The notes: generated by a model from the sequence alone, not told the origin. 64,000 nt of DNA from Lachnocurva sp045579705 (GCA_045579705.1 JAZNMP010000019.1:1-64000); one strand, 5' to 3'; shown: positions 34,910-43,849, counted from the first letter of the stretch. Translations and numbers: made by a program.

Positions 34910-35016
34910 AATAATTACCTCCTTATTACTCAATAGGTTTATGTACTGAGCAAGGGGAATGATGGATTAAATTCCTGATATGTTTGGGAATCATCTCTGT
35001 TCCTCTGTTCAATTAT

Positions 35017-35058
35017 GTTATATCACCATAATTAGCACTCGTCAAGAGGGAGTGCTAA
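35017..35058 (-). promoter_or_regulatory. CIRCE operator and promoter of hsp20
   Basis: A perfect CIRCE inverted repeat, TTAGCACTC-N9-GAGTGCTAA, lies at 35032-35058. On the - strand the -35 box TTGACG (35040-35045) sits inside its spacer and the -10 box TATAAC is at 35017-35022, 17 bases away. HrcA binding would therefore cover the -35. hrcA itself is not in the window. Confidence 0.96.
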
Positions 35059-35166
35059 TAAAATTTGATTTTTTTATAATTAATTATCTTGTAATTATTT
35101 GAAGTGATGATACAATTACATTGTGCAAAATCTAAATTGCGCTTCAACAAAGGAGGAGAAAACTGT

Positions 35167-35691
35167 ATGAATGAGGTAATAAAGGTATTAGAGAATAGAA
35201 GAAGCTGTAGAAAGTTCAAGTCGGATATGGTTAGTGACGAGGAATTAAAGACTATACTCGAGGCTGGAACATATGCTGCTACAGGAATGGGAAAGCAGAG
35301 CCCGATTATAATCGCAGTAACAGATCCTAAGCTGAGAGATGAAATCGCCGAAGAGAATAGAAAGATAGGCGGCTGGAAAGAAGGATTTGATCCATTCTAT
35401 GGCGCTCCGGTTATCCTGATAGTTCTGGCTGATAAGAGCGTTCCTACATATGTATATGATGGCTCACTGGTTCTGGGGAATCTGATGAATGCAGCTGAGA
35501 GCTTGGGCGTAGGAAGTATCTGGATTCACAGAGCAAGGGAAGAGTTCGAATCAGATTTTGGGAAAAATATTCTAAAGAAGCTCGGAATCGAAGGAGATTA
35601 TGAAGGTATCGGTCACTGCGCGCTCGGCTATTCTGATGCAGCTGAGAGAAAAGCTGCTCCGAGAAAAGAAAACTATGTTTATTATATGTAA
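35167..35691 (+). CDS. Nitroreductase-family FMN oxidoreductase
   Basis: A 174-residue member of the nitroreductase superfamily. NRRSCRKFK at the N-terminus and LEAGTYAATGMGKQSP match the FMN-binding segments, as does the VLGNLMNAAESLGVGSIWIHRA helix. The GHCALGYS motif near the end is typical. It should use NAD(P)H and FMN as a homodimer; the natural substrate is unknown. RBS AGGAGGAG. It stands alone, divergent from hsp20, with its own terminator. Confidence 0.88.
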   Translation: MNEVIKVLENRRSCRKFKSDMVSDEELKTILEAGTYAATGMGKQSPIIIAVTDPKLRDEIAEENRKIGGWKEGFDPFYGAPVILIVLADKSVPTYVYDGSLVLGNLMNAAESLGVGSIWIHRAREEFESDFGKNILKKLGIEGDYEGIGHCALGYSDAAERKAAPRKENYVYYM

Positions 35692-35701
35692 TTGATATTT
35701 G

Positions 35702-35736
35702 CTCTCTTTACTGGACAACCGGTAAAGAGAGTTTTT
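35702..35736 (+). terminator. Terminator of the nitroreductase gene
   Basis: 13-bp stem CTCTCTTTACTGG / CCGGTAAAGAGAG (one wobble), ACAA loop, TTTTT tail. Confidence 0.9.
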
Positions 35737-35746
35737 ATGTCTACGA

Positions 35747-35762
35747 GTGTGCAAATGTAAAC
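35747..35762 (+). promoter_or_regulatory. LacI-type operator candidate A upstream of scrK
   Basis: GTGTGCAAATGTAAAC, identical over 16 bases to site B (35903) and similar to sites C and D near the LacI gene. It lies about 40 bases upstream of the scrK -35 box. Further TGCACAA elements occur at 35772 and 35790. Confidence 0.7.
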
Positions 35763-35802
35763 TGGTAATATTGCACAAGGTATACATATGCACAAAATGA
35801 TG

Positions 35803-35831
35803 TTGACGTAAATAATCCACAATGCTATTAT
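35803..35831 (+). promoter_or_regulatory. Promoter of the scrK operon
   Basis: TTGACG (35803-35808) and TATTAT (35826-35831) with a 17-base spacer, between operator candidates A and B. Confidence 0.8.
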
Positions 35832-35902
35832 AAAAAACGGATAGAATATAAAGAAACTCTTAAAGCCACGGATATAAATGGGATTTGAGTTAGAAAAGAG
35901 TA

Positions 35903-35918
35903 GTGTGCAAATGTAAAC
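35903..35918 (+). promoter_or_regulatory. LacI-type operator candidate B downstream of the scrK promoter
   Basis: GTGTGCAAATGTAAAC, an exact copy of site A placed 156 bases away (close to 15 helical turns), inside the untranslated leader. A repressor bound at A and B could loop the promoter; inference. Confidence 0.7.
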
Positions 35919-35951
35919 TACACAACTTAAATAAAGGACTGGAGTGGGAAG

Positions 35952-36929
35952 ATGAAAACTTATGATGTGATTGCATTAGGCGAGTTATTAATTGATTTTA
36001 CTGAGAACGGAATGAGCAATCAGGGAAATCCTATGTTTGAGGCAAATCCGGGTGGTGCACCATGTAATGTGTTAGCTATGTTGTCAAAGCTGGGGCACAA
36101 GACGGGATTTATCGGAAAAGTAGGAGATGATTATTTTGGAAGCTTGCTAAAAAAGGCAATCGAGGATTCTGGCATAGATTCTAGATATCTGTATAAAGAT
36201 GAAAACGTTCATACGACATTAGCATTGGTTCACACGTATGAAGATGGAGAACGGGATTTCTCTTTTTATAGAGAACCGGGAGCTGACATGATGCTCAAAG
36301 AAAGTGAAATCGATGAAGAATACATTAAGAATGCGAGAATATTTCATTTTGGAACGCTTTCTATGACACATGAAGGGGTTCGAGCCGCAACGAAGAAAGC
36401 TGTCGAAATAGCTGAAAAGAATAATGTATTGATTTCTTTTGATCCAAACTTAAGACCACCGCTTTGGAAAGATTTAGAAGATGCGAGGAAAGCAGTTATA
36501 TACGGACTTGAGCACACAGAAATTTTGAAAATCTCAGATAACGAGATCCAGTGGTTGACGGGCGAGAGTGACTATACGAAGGGAGTTGCCTGGATTACAG
36601 AGAGATATGATATTCCTTTGATACTGGTTTCAATGGGAAAGGAAGGCAGTCGAGCTTATTACAAAGGAAAGATGGTAGAAGAGCCGACGTTTTCTCAGGA
36701 TAAAACGATAGAAACAACCGGAGCCGGAGATACTTTTTGCGCATGCGTATTGCATTATGTGTTAGAGAAGGGGTTAGAGAGTTTTGGTGAAGATTCACTT
36801 CGAGAAATGCTGACATTTGCAAATGCAGCGGCATGTATTGTAACAACTAGAAGAGGCGCGCTTAGAGTAATGCCGGAAGTTTCTGAGATTAAGGAACTGG
36901 TCGAGAAAGGAGGTAGGGTGGTTTCTTAA
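35952..36929 (+). CDS. scrK: Fructokinase (PfkB family)
   Basis: A 325-residue ribokinase-fold sugar kinase that phosphorylates fructose, giving fructose-6-phosphate. The substrate loop is NPGGAPCNVLAMLSKLG and the catalytic/anion-hole motif is TTGAGDTFCA. IALGELLIDF at the N-terminus is typical of bacterial fructokinases. The downstream GH32 genes support fructose as substrate. RBS GGAGTGGGAAG. It is the first gene of the operon under operators A and B. Confidence 0.92.
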   Translation: MKTYDVIALGELLIDFTENGMSNQGNPMFEANPGGAPCNVLAMLSKLGHKTGFIGKVGDDYFGSLLKKAIEDSGIDSRYLYKDENVHTTLALVHTYEDGERDFSFYREPGADMMLKESEIDEEYIKNARIFHFGTLSMTHEGVRAATKKAVEIAEKNNVLISFDPNLRPPLWKDLEDARKAVIYGLEHTEILKISDNEIQWLTGESDYTKGVAWITERYDIPLILVSMGKEGSRAYYKGKMVEEPTFSQDKTIETTGAGDTFCACVLHYVLEKGLESFGEDSLREMLTFANAAACIVTTRRGALRVMPEVSEIKELVEKGGRVVS

Positions 36930-36980
36930 GGGAGCAAACAGACAGCAAGAGTATGATTAGAGAATAGAGGGAAGTGACAA

Positions 36981-38504
36981 ATGAATAAGAAGTTAAGAGG
37001 AAAGGTGTCTGCGACATTAACAGTGGCATTCTGTTTAGGTTGTCTCACCGCGTGTGGCCAGAGTGAGAGTGCATTTAGTGCTTCTTATGAAAACAACCAG
37101 AGTTTGGGAGAGAATATGAAGAATTATTCACTGTTTCCAACGACAGATACCAGCTTCGTCGGAGATCCGATGCCATATTATGAAGATGGCAAATTTCACG
37201 TGTTCTATCTCGAGGATTTACGAGATGGAACTGTTGGTTATCATCCATGGTCGCTGTTTGATACCAGTGATTTCGCAGATTACAAGTATAAAGGAAAAGT
37301 GATTCCTTTTGGTGATGATATCAAAGACCAGGATATTGCTTTAGGAACAGGTTCGGTTATAAAGGCAAAAGATGGAACCTACCATGCTTTTTACACGGGA
37401 CATAATGATACGTATGAACCCAAGGAAGCTATCATGCATGCCACCAGCAAGAATATGAAGGATTGGAAGAAACAGCCGGACGATACTTTCTATGCTGGAG
37501 AGAATTACACAAAGAACGATTTTAGAGATCCATATGTGCTTTATAACAGGGAAGAAGGCCAGTATTGGATGCTCGTGTCTACCAGAAATGAAAAAACAGG
37601 TGTAATTGCAAAATATACCTCAAAGGATTTAAAGACTTGGAAAGATGAGGGAGTGTTCTTTGAAAATGATATGGATTCCGATTCGAACATGGAGTGCTCA
37701 TCGCTGATTAAGTATAAGGGAAAGTGGTATCTGGCATTCTCTGATCAGTGGCCGAATAAGCAGGTTCATTACAGAGTGAGTGATAAGATGTCAGGTCCTT
37801 TTGAAAAACCAAAGTGTGAGGTGTTCGATGGAAATGGCTTCTATGCAGGACGCTTGGAGAGCGATGGAGATAACCTCTATGTATTCGGCTGGAATCCTAC
37901 AAAGAATCAGCATGTAGATTCAGAAGAATATAATTGGGCTGGAAATCTCGTGGTTCATCAATTGAAGCAGGACAGCAAGGGTGATTTATATCCAGTGTTA
38001 AATGAGAAAATCGAGAAGAAACTCAGTAAGAAGCTGGACGTGACACCGGTTCTCATGACAAAGACAGTGAAGATGGATGAGAATAACTACACTTTCTCTG
38101 GTGATGAGTATGAGGTGGTTAAATTTGATAAGCTCCTCGGAAGCTACAGAATCGAATCTACTATTTCAAATTATAAGAAGAATGAGCGTTTTGGTGTGGC
38201 TTTCGATATGAACGATGACGGAACTGGAAATTTGAATATTGTGTTTGATGTAAAGAATAACAAGATCGAATTTTTTAACACAAACGAGATATTCAAAGAG
38301 GATCCACAGTCTAGTATCGATTTCGACTTTAAGAATGAAAGTGATTTGAAATTAAAGATGCTCGTGTCAGACGGAGTTACAAGTTTGTATGTAAATGATA
38401 AATGCGCGTTTACAGCTAGAATGTACCAGTCACAGGGTACAGAATGGGGATTCTTTGGAATCAAATCAAAGTACGAGTTAAAGGACGTAAATATTTATAA
38501 ATAA
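36981..38504 (+). CDS. Secreted GH32 beta-fructosidase lipoprotein
   Basis: A 507-residue lipoprotein: signal peptide ending LTACGQ, so lipidated at C25. A five-bladed GH32 propeller follows, with the three acidic residues in place: D62 in FVGDPMPYY (equivalent of WMNDPNG), D183 in FRDPYVLY, and E238 in NMECSSL. Compared with classic invertases the first motif is divergent (GDPMP). A C-terminal beta sandwich (~370-507) follows the propeller, as is usual in GH32. It should trim sucrose-like or fructan substrates at the cell surface. It lies between fructokinase and the giant repeat protein, which starts 11 bases downstream. Confidence 0.88.
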   Translation: MNKKLRGKVSATLTVAFCLGCLTACGQSESAFSASYENNQSLGENMKNYSLFPTTDTSFVGDPMPYYEDGKFHVFYLEDLRDGTVGYHPWSLFDTSDFADYKYKGKVIPFGDDIKDQDIALGTGSVIKAKDGTYHAFYTGHNDTYEPKEAIMHATSKNMKDWKKQPDDTFYAGENYTKNDFRDPYVLYNREEGQYWMLVSTRNEKTGVIAKYTSKDLKTWKDEGVFFENDMDSDSNMECSSLIKYKGKWYLAFSDQWPNKQVHYRVSDKMSGPFEKPKCEVFDGNGFYAGRLESDGDNLYVFGWNPTKNQHVDSEEYNWAGNLVVHQLKQDSKGDLYPVLNEKIEKKLSKKLDVTPVLMTKTVKMDENNYTFSGDEYEVVKFDKLLGSYRIESTISNYKKNERFGVAFDMNDDGTGNLNIVFDVKNNKIEFFNTNEIFKEDPQSSIDFDFKNESDLKLKMLVSDGVTSLYVNDKCAFTARMYQSQGTEWGFFGIKSKYELKDVNIYK

Positions 38505-38515
38505 GGGGGATATAT

Positions 38516-41500
38516 ATGAAGGGAAAGTTTGCAGCCCTGTCTATGAAAGTGAAAGTGGGGATAGCAATTTCCGCGGTCGCTATCACAGCAGGTGGTGTAG
38601 GAATCGCAGAACTGATAACGCACAGTGGAAACAGAGCTATCGCTAGCATTTCGCCATTGTGGCCAACTAGTTTTTCGAGTGAAAAGTATCATGAACCAAA
38701 GTTTAAAGATAGTCCAAGCCGCGAGAACAAGGCTTTTAATGTAGCTGACTTCGGAGGGCAGGGAAGTAATGGTTGGTTCTATAGATATGGTAAGTCAGGG
38801 AAGCCTAGTGCTTCAAAGCAGATTACTGAATTCGATGGTGAGAAATATCACGAAATTGGTGTAGAAGGTTTGGAGATGAAGAAGGACTTCCTCCAGCCGG
38901 GACAGAAGGAAGCCGCAATTCTCGAATGGAGAGCTGCGAAAAAAGGGAAGGTCAATCTAAAGGTTGCCTATGTAAAGAGCGTAAATGGTGACAAGAACCC
39001 TACATATCCGGACGGATTGACAGTTTCTATTTATAAGGGAGATAAGCTCCTTGAGAATCATCCTGTAGATGTAAAGACTGATTCAGAAGTTTTAATGGAA
39101 ACTGAGCTTAGTAAGATTTCTGTAAAGAAGCATGAGAGCATCTACTTTGTAATCGATGCAAAGGCAAATAATGCATACGATGGAGGTTTGCTCTATGCAG
39201 CAGTTCTCGATGATAAATTTAAGGATGCTGCGCCGGGAGTGGATAGTTCGAGAAAGAATAATAATGCAAACTTTCGAGATGATTTTGGAAAGCAGGGGCA
39301 TAACGGTTGGTATTACATGTGCGGAAAGGATGTAGCTGATAGTAAAGTTGCTTCCTATAAAGCAAAAGACAACTACATGAATTACACTTTACCAGGACTC
39401 GAGATTGGTAATGGATTTATTCATCCAGCGATAAATGATAAAGCGGTTATCGCTTGGAAGCCAAAGAACGCAGGTAATATCGAGATTCGTGGAAACTACG
39501 AAAAGTTTGAGCAGCATGATGGAAATCCTAAATGGCCAGATGGTGTTAATTTCTCTATTTATAAGAATAGTAGGAAGATATTTACTCGCGATGTGGCGGC
39601 AAAGACAAAAGGAAATAATAAGGTAGACTTCAGAGAGAAGAATATCAGTGTTACAAAGAATGACAATATTTATTTTGTCGTAGATGCAAAGGGTAATTCT
39701 TCATATGATGGTGGAGCTTTGGATGTTTCTATCCTCGATAGAAATGGCCTCACAAATGAAGACTCGGTCGCAGTCGATGAGTCCGAGACACGTCAGAATT
39801 TCGCAAATGTTAAGGATGACTTTGGCGAACAGGGAAATAATGGCTGGATATTCCAGGAAGGTTACGGAGACGATCCATTTGATACTTACAATATGAATAA
39901 CTATGTAAAGGATGACAAATATGTAGATGATTCGTATTTAGAGATTAAGAGAGACTTCATTAACGCAGGTTCAGGGCAGAAATCGGCTGTAGTTAAGTGG
40001 AGAGTCGCTCAGGATGGAACAATTGCAATCGACTCTTCCTACACAAAGCTAAAGAACGAAGATAAGAATCCAAGCTGGCCAGACGGTACGAGGGTAAGTA
40101 TATTCCATAATGGAACTAAGCTCGTTGGCCAGGATTTCGCACCAGATAGACATAAGGAAGTTACAAAAAGCTTAGATGTTTCAAGTGTAAACGTAAAGCG
40201 TGGTGATTATATTTCTATGGTGGTAAATGGAAAAGAGAACAACGCTTACGATGGCGGAAAGTATACTTTTGCTATCAGATCACTCAGTGGAATCGTAGGT
40301 CCTACGGAAAAAGACGTTGCAATTCTAAATGATGATGCCAGAACAAATAATGCTTCTGTGATTACTGATTTCGGAGTGCAGGGAAAGAATGGATGGTTCT
40401 ATCAGTATGGTTACTACACAGATCCTTTCTGTGCAGTGAATGTAGCAAATTATGAACATGATGATAAATACATTACAAAGGATGGGATCGAGATTAAGAG
40501 AGATTTCATCATGCCATCCACAAAAGATAAGTCAGCAAATGTCAAATGGAAGGTGGCAAAGGACGGAAAGATTAATGTATTCCTAAACTACACAAAACTA
40601 AAGAACGAAGATAAGAATCCAAGCTGGCCGGATGGTGTTGATGTAACACTGTTACACAATGGAAAAGTTCTAAAGCATGAAGGATTTGAACCGGATGTAA
40701 ATAATGAAGTTTCAAAAGACATGTCAGTGTCTAATCTTTCTGTAAAGAAAGGCGACTTTATCACGATGATCGTAAATGGTAGAAATAATACCGCTTACGA
40801 TGGTGGTAAGTATGCATTTAGTATTGAAGATGCAAATGTGGTTCATGTAGACAAGGTAAACAAATCTGGAGTAAATGAAGCAAATCTCTCATCTGACTTT
40901 GGCGAACAGGGATCAAACGGTTGGTATTACTGTGAAGGTGCAAATCCAGATAAAGCAGAGGTTCTGCAGACGAAAACAGCCGATAAATCAGGATATTTGT
41001 CTGTAAAAGATAATGGACTTGAAATCAAGAGAGACTTCGTACAGCCAGGTGTAAAGAAGCATGCGATGTATCAGTGGGTTGTCGCAGCAAATGGAACAGT
41101 TAATATCGATGGAGAATATGTGAAGTTTGGACATCAGGATGGAAATCCATCATGGCCGGATGGAACAAAGGTAATCGTATCAAAGAACAGTAAGGTTCTC
41201 CTGGATAAAGATGTACATGTAAAAGCAGGCGACGGCAATGACACAAAACTAAAGATTGATATCAATAAGTTGTCAGTAAAGAAGGGCGATATCTTAACTT
41301 TTGAAATCAGTGCAAGAGAAAACAACGCCTGGGATGGCGGAAGACTTCAGGTAAAGATTAAGGATTCTGAATCTAAGGGACCTGAAATCAAACCAGATAC
41401 AGATAACGAAGCAAACTTGTTTGAAGACTTTGGAAAACAGGGTCACAAGGGCTGGTATTATGGATCATGTGAATGGGATAGCAAGAATTTCGAGCTTCTC

Positions 41501-42412
41501 AAATATGATGAGAAGAACGAATGCTACAAAGGTAAAGGAAAGCCAGAATTAAAGAAAGACTTCGTAGAACCTGATTCAGGTTTGAATGCTGCTTACAAGT
41601 GGATTGCAGGCGAAGATGGAAAGATCAGGATAGATGGAGAGTACACTAAATTTGCGAATGATGCAGATCCAAATGCAAATGGTGTATGCCTGAGAATCTT
41701 CCATAATGGTGCTGAGAAGAAGTGGATCGGAGATGGCTTAAACCACGGAGGAATCAAAGAAGATGTTACAGTAAAATTTGATCAGATTCTCGATGTAAAG
41801 AGAGGAGATGAAATCATCTTTGCTGTAAATTCTGAAGCAAATGACAGTTATGATGGCGGTAAACTCCAGATAAAGATCAATCCATATAAAGCACCAGAGA
41901 CACCTGAACCAGAAGAAGGCGATAATGTTGCGAATCTGAAAAAAGATTTCGGACCTCAGGGTTCAAATGGCTGGTATTTCGGTTCATGCGAATGGGATAG
42001 CAAAGATTTCCTTATGATAGATTATAATCAGGAAGAAGACAGATACTTTAGTAATGGAAAGCCAGAACTAAAGAGAGATTTCGTAGAACCAGGGGCTTTT
42101 AGAAATGCTGCTTATAAGTGGGTAGTAAAGAAAGATGGAAAGATTAAGATAGATGGAAAATACACTAAGTTCTCAAATGATGCAGATCCAAATGCAAATG
42201 GTGTATGCTTAAGAATCTTCCATAATGGAGTAGAGAAGAGATGGATAGGTGATGGCCTCAACCATGGCGGAATTAAAGATGAAGTTACAGTAACCTTTGA
42301 TCAGTATCTCGATGTAAAAAAAGGCGATGAGATTTTGTTTGCTGTAAATGGTGAAGGAAATGACGCATGGGATGGCGGTAGACTGGAAGTTGATATTACT
42401 CCTGCTGATTAA
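38516..42412 (+). CDS. Giant surface protein with seven ~177-residue repeats, candidate fructan-binding protein
   Basis: A 1298-residue exported protein. A basic N-terminus and one hydrophobic segment (~12-32) form a signal peptide or anchor. Seven tandem beta-rich modules follow, starting at the D of a DFGxQGxNGW motif at residues 78, 256, 435, 618, 794, 971 and 1144. Each module continues with an EIKRDF segment, an NPSWPDG or DPNANG turn, a VKKGD strand and a closing YDGG or WDGG motif. There is no LPXTG signal, no catalytic motif I can recognise and no cysteine-rich pattern. Modules 3/4 and 6/7 are close pairs, suggesting recent duplication. Coupled to a secreted GH32, it probably binds polysaccharide at the surface. 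I do not recognise the module family. Confidence 0.85.
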   Translation: MKGKFAALSMKVKVGIAISAVAITAGGVGIAELITHSGNRAIASISPLWPTSFSSEKYHEPKFKDSPSRENKAFNVADFGGQGSNGWFYRYGKSGKPSASKQITEFDGEKYHEIGVEGLEMKKDFLQPGQKEAAILEWRAAKKGKVNLKVAYVKSVNGDKNPTYPDGLTVSIYKGDKLLENHPVDVKTDSEVLMETELSKISVKKHESIYFVIDAKANNAYDGGLLYAAVLDDKFKDAAPGVDSSRKNNNANFRDDFGKQGHNGWYYMCGKDVADSKVASYKAKDNYMNYTLPGLEIGNGFIHPAINDKAVIAWKPKNAGNIEIRGNYEKFEQHDGNPKWPDGVNFSIYKNSRKIFTRDVAAKTKGNNKVDFREKNISVTKNDNIYFVVDAKGNSSYDGGALDVSILDRNGLTNEDSVAVDESETRQNFANVKDDFGEQGNNGWIFQEGYGDDPFDTYNMNNYVKDDKYVDDSYLEIKRDFINAGSGQKSAVVKWRVAQDGTIAIDSSYTKLKNEDKNPSWPDGTRVSIFHNGTKLVGQDFAPDRHKEVTKSLDVSSVNVKRGDYISMVVNGKENNAYDGGKYTFAIRSLSGIVGPTEKDVAILNDDARTNNASVITDFGVQGKNGWFYQYGYYTDPFCAVNVANYEHDDKYITKDGIEIKRDFIMPSTKDKSANVKWKVAKDGKINVFLNYTKLKNEDKNPSWPDGVDVTLLHNGKVLKHEGFEPDVNNEVSKDMSVSNLSVKKGDFITMIVNGRNNTAYDGGKYAFSIEDANVVHVDKVNKSGVNEANLSSDFGEQGSNGWYYCEGANPDKAEVLQTKTADKSGYLSVKDNGLEIKRDFVQPGVKKHAMYQWVVAANGTVNIDGEYVKFGHQDGNPSWPDGTKVIVSKNSKVLLDKDVHVKAGDGNDTKLKIDINKLSVKKGDILTFEISARENNAWDGGRLQVKIKDSESKGPEIKPDTDNEANLFEDFGKQGHKGWYYGSCEWDSKNFELLKYDEKNECYKGKGKPELKKDFVEPDSGLNAAYKWIAGEDGKIRIDGEYTKFANDADPNANGVCLRIFHNGAEKKWIGDGLNHGGIKEDVTVKFDQILDVKRGDEIIFAVNSEANDSYDGGKLQIKINPYKAPETPEPEEGDNVANLKKDFGPQGSNGWYFGSCEWDSKDFLMIDYNQEEDRYFSNGKPELKRDFVEPGAFRNAAYKWVVKKDGKIKIDGKYTKFSNDADPNANGVCLRIFHNGVEKRWIGDGLNHGGIKDEVTVTFDQYLDVKKGDEILFAVNGEGNDAWDGGRLEVDITPAD
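38747..42403 (+). repeat. Seven tandem coding repeats of about 530 bases
   Basis: Module starts at 38747, 39281, 39818, 40367, 40895, 41426 and 41945, with spacings of 534, 537, 549, 528, 531 and 519 bases, all in frame. Near-identical DNA stretches between modules 3 and 4 (around 40048 and 40591) and between 6 and 7 (around 41660 and 42180) suggest duplication or gene conversion. Confidence 0.9.
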
Positions 42413-42433
42413 ATCTGAAATTTAGACATAATA

Positions 42434-42475
42434 AAAACAGGTTAGATGCAAAGATGTGCATCTGACCTGTTTTTT
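42434..42475. terminator. Bidirectional terminator between the repeat-protein gene and lacI-type regulator
   Basis: Long stem AAAACAGGTTAGATGCA / TGCATCTGACCTGTTTT with a 6-base loop, T run on the + side and A run on the other. Confidence 0.92.
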
Positions 42476-42486
42476 GATACGAAGAA

Positions 42487-43527
42487 CTATTTGTCTTCGG
42501 TTGATTTTCTGAATATTACGTCAGTGTTTACATACGTGGTTGAGATCGGGATGTCTGGGTATTTAACTCGACTCAGTAATATTTCAGTTGCCATATATCC
42601 CATCTGCTTTCCGTAAATTGTAACAGTGGTGAGCGCTGGATCGATGATGTCTGACTCGTTAGAGTTATCAAATCCGGCGATTTTGATGTCTCGTGGAATC
42701 TGGTATCCGAGCTGGCGTAGAGCCTTTATCGTACAGATTGCGAGGTAATCGTTTGCACAAACGAAAGCGTCTGGCAATGCTTTGAGTGATTTGATCTGTT
42801 CTGATAACCATAGGACGTCGTTGTAAGGAGATTTATCGTCCGCTAGGATTGAATAATCTTTGTAATCCTTTACTTTGTGAGCCTTCATGGCTGCCTGATA
42901 TGCTTTCCATCTTTCGTAAAAAGACTGGCAGTGCATGTTATCTCCGACGAAACCGATCTTCTCGCATCCAGACTCAAAGAGGTGCTGCATAATTTCGCTA
43001 ACGCTGTTTGTGTTTTCCATCAACATCAGTGATGTAGGGAGCTTTTCATTATTTACGTTTGCGAATGAATCGATAAATAGTGTTGGTATATTCTGGGAAC
43101 AGATGAATTCTGTATAGCGTTTATCGAATAGCTCTGTACATAGAATAGCCGTAGTTTTCTCCAAGGAGAAATTCTCAGGAAAAGTTAGTGAGGATATCAC
43201 GTCATCTCTTAAGATGTAGATGATAAGACGATATCCCAACATGCTGATCTTTTTCTGGAAAGAATCGATAAGAGCGCTGGTTAGAGGCTGAGAATTTGGC
43301 ACTGATTTTGTAAACAGAGCGATTTCTCTGGTAGAAGTGGCCATAGGTGAGCTGAGCCCCGCCTGCAATATCGGGAACTGTTTGTACCCCATTTCAGCAG
43401 CTTTTTTGAATATTAAATTTTTGGTTTCTGGTGCTACATTGCCTGTATTGTTGATGGCTTTAGAAATGGTATTTCTGGATAAGTGTAGCTCATCAGCAAT
43501 GTCTTGTATGGTGACTTTTTTTGCCAT
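42487..43527 (-). CDS. LacI-family transcriptional repressor of the fructoside regulon
   Basis: A 346-residue regulator: N-terminal HTH (VTIQDIADELHLSRNTISKAINN), hinge helix and a periplasmic-binding-protein fold (VGDNMHCQSFYERW, PDAFVCANDYLAIC, IKIAGFDNS). The ligand is presumably a sugar or sugar phosphate from the pathway. It lies between the two operons of the regulon and is divergent from the ABC transporter. The 16-bp motif found at both operon promoters, and upstream of its own promoter, is the likely operator. The regulatory assignment is by context. Confidence 0.9.
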   Translation of the reverse strand: MAKKVTIQDIADELHLSRNTISKAINNTGNVAPETKNLIFKKAAEMGYKQFPILQAGLSSPMATSTREIALFTKSVPNSQPLTSALIDSFQKKISMLGYRLIIYILRDDVISSLTFPENFSLEKTTAILCTELFDKRYTEFICSQNIPTLFIDSFANVNNEKLPTSLMLMENTNSVSEIMQHLFESGCEKIGFVGDNMHCQSFYERWKAYQAAMKAHKVKDYKDYSILADDKSPYNDVLWLSEQIKSLKALPDAFVCANDYLAICTIKALRQLGYQIPRDIKIAGFDNSNESDIIDPALTTVTIYGKQMGYMATEILLSRVKYPDIPISTTYVNTDVIFRKSTEDK

Positions 43528-43587
43528 AATTGATCCATCCTTTGGATATATTTGTAAAAGTGAGTAAACTAACTCATATCTGTAAAA

Positions 43588-43616
43588 AGTATATCATAAT
43601 AAAAAATAGTAGTCAA
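43588..43616 (-). promoter_or_regulatory. Promoter of the LacI-family gene
   Basis: On the - strand, TTGACT (43611-43616) and TATACT (43588-43593) are 17 bases apart. Confidence 0.82.
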
Positions 43617-43630
43617 AAGTAAAATCGAAT

Positions 43631-43646
43631 GTGTGCAAAAGTGTAC
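43631..43646 (+). promoter_or_regulatory. LacI-type operator candidate C
   Basis: GTGTGCAAAAGTGTAC, sharing the GTGTGCAAA core with sites A and B. It sits just upstream of the regulator's own -35 box, suggesting autoregulation. Confidence 0.6.
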
Positions 43647-43703
43647 ATAAATACCATCGTTTTTGCAAAAATCGCCGTTCTAACTCTAAAAATCGAAGAA
43701 ATA

Positions 43704-43719
43704 GGGTGCAAACGCACAC
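43704..43719 (+). promoter_or_regulatory. LacI-type operator candidate D
   Basis: GGGTGCAAACGCACAC matches sites A/B at 12 of 16 positions and lies 73 bases (about seven helical turns) from site C, upstream of the transporter promoter. Confidence 0.55.
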
Positions 43720-43750
43720 TTGCAAAGAGAGGAAATGTGTACTTTTGATA

Positions 43751-43779
43751 TTGACATATGGGCGTACGGATGGTAATAT
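43751..43779 (+). promoter_or_regulatory. Promoter of the ABC transporter-GH32 operon
   Basis: TTGACA (43751-43756) and TAATAT (43774-43779) with a 17-base spacer. Confidence 0.8.
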
Positions 43780-43849
43780 ATGACCATAAACGAGGTGTCG
43801 TTTGTAAGGTTAAATGTAAGAAATGCACAATAACGGGGAGGAAAAAGAG

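Noticed and set aside
38516..42412. Seven-repeat protein as a sortase-anchored adhesin
   Set aside because: No LPXTG motif, C-terminal hydrophobic segment or basic tail at the end; cell attachment, if any, is through the N-terminal segment.
43823..43849. ATG start for the LplB-like permease
   Set aside because: The GGGGAGG site would be inside the gene; it is correctly spaced for TTG 43850.
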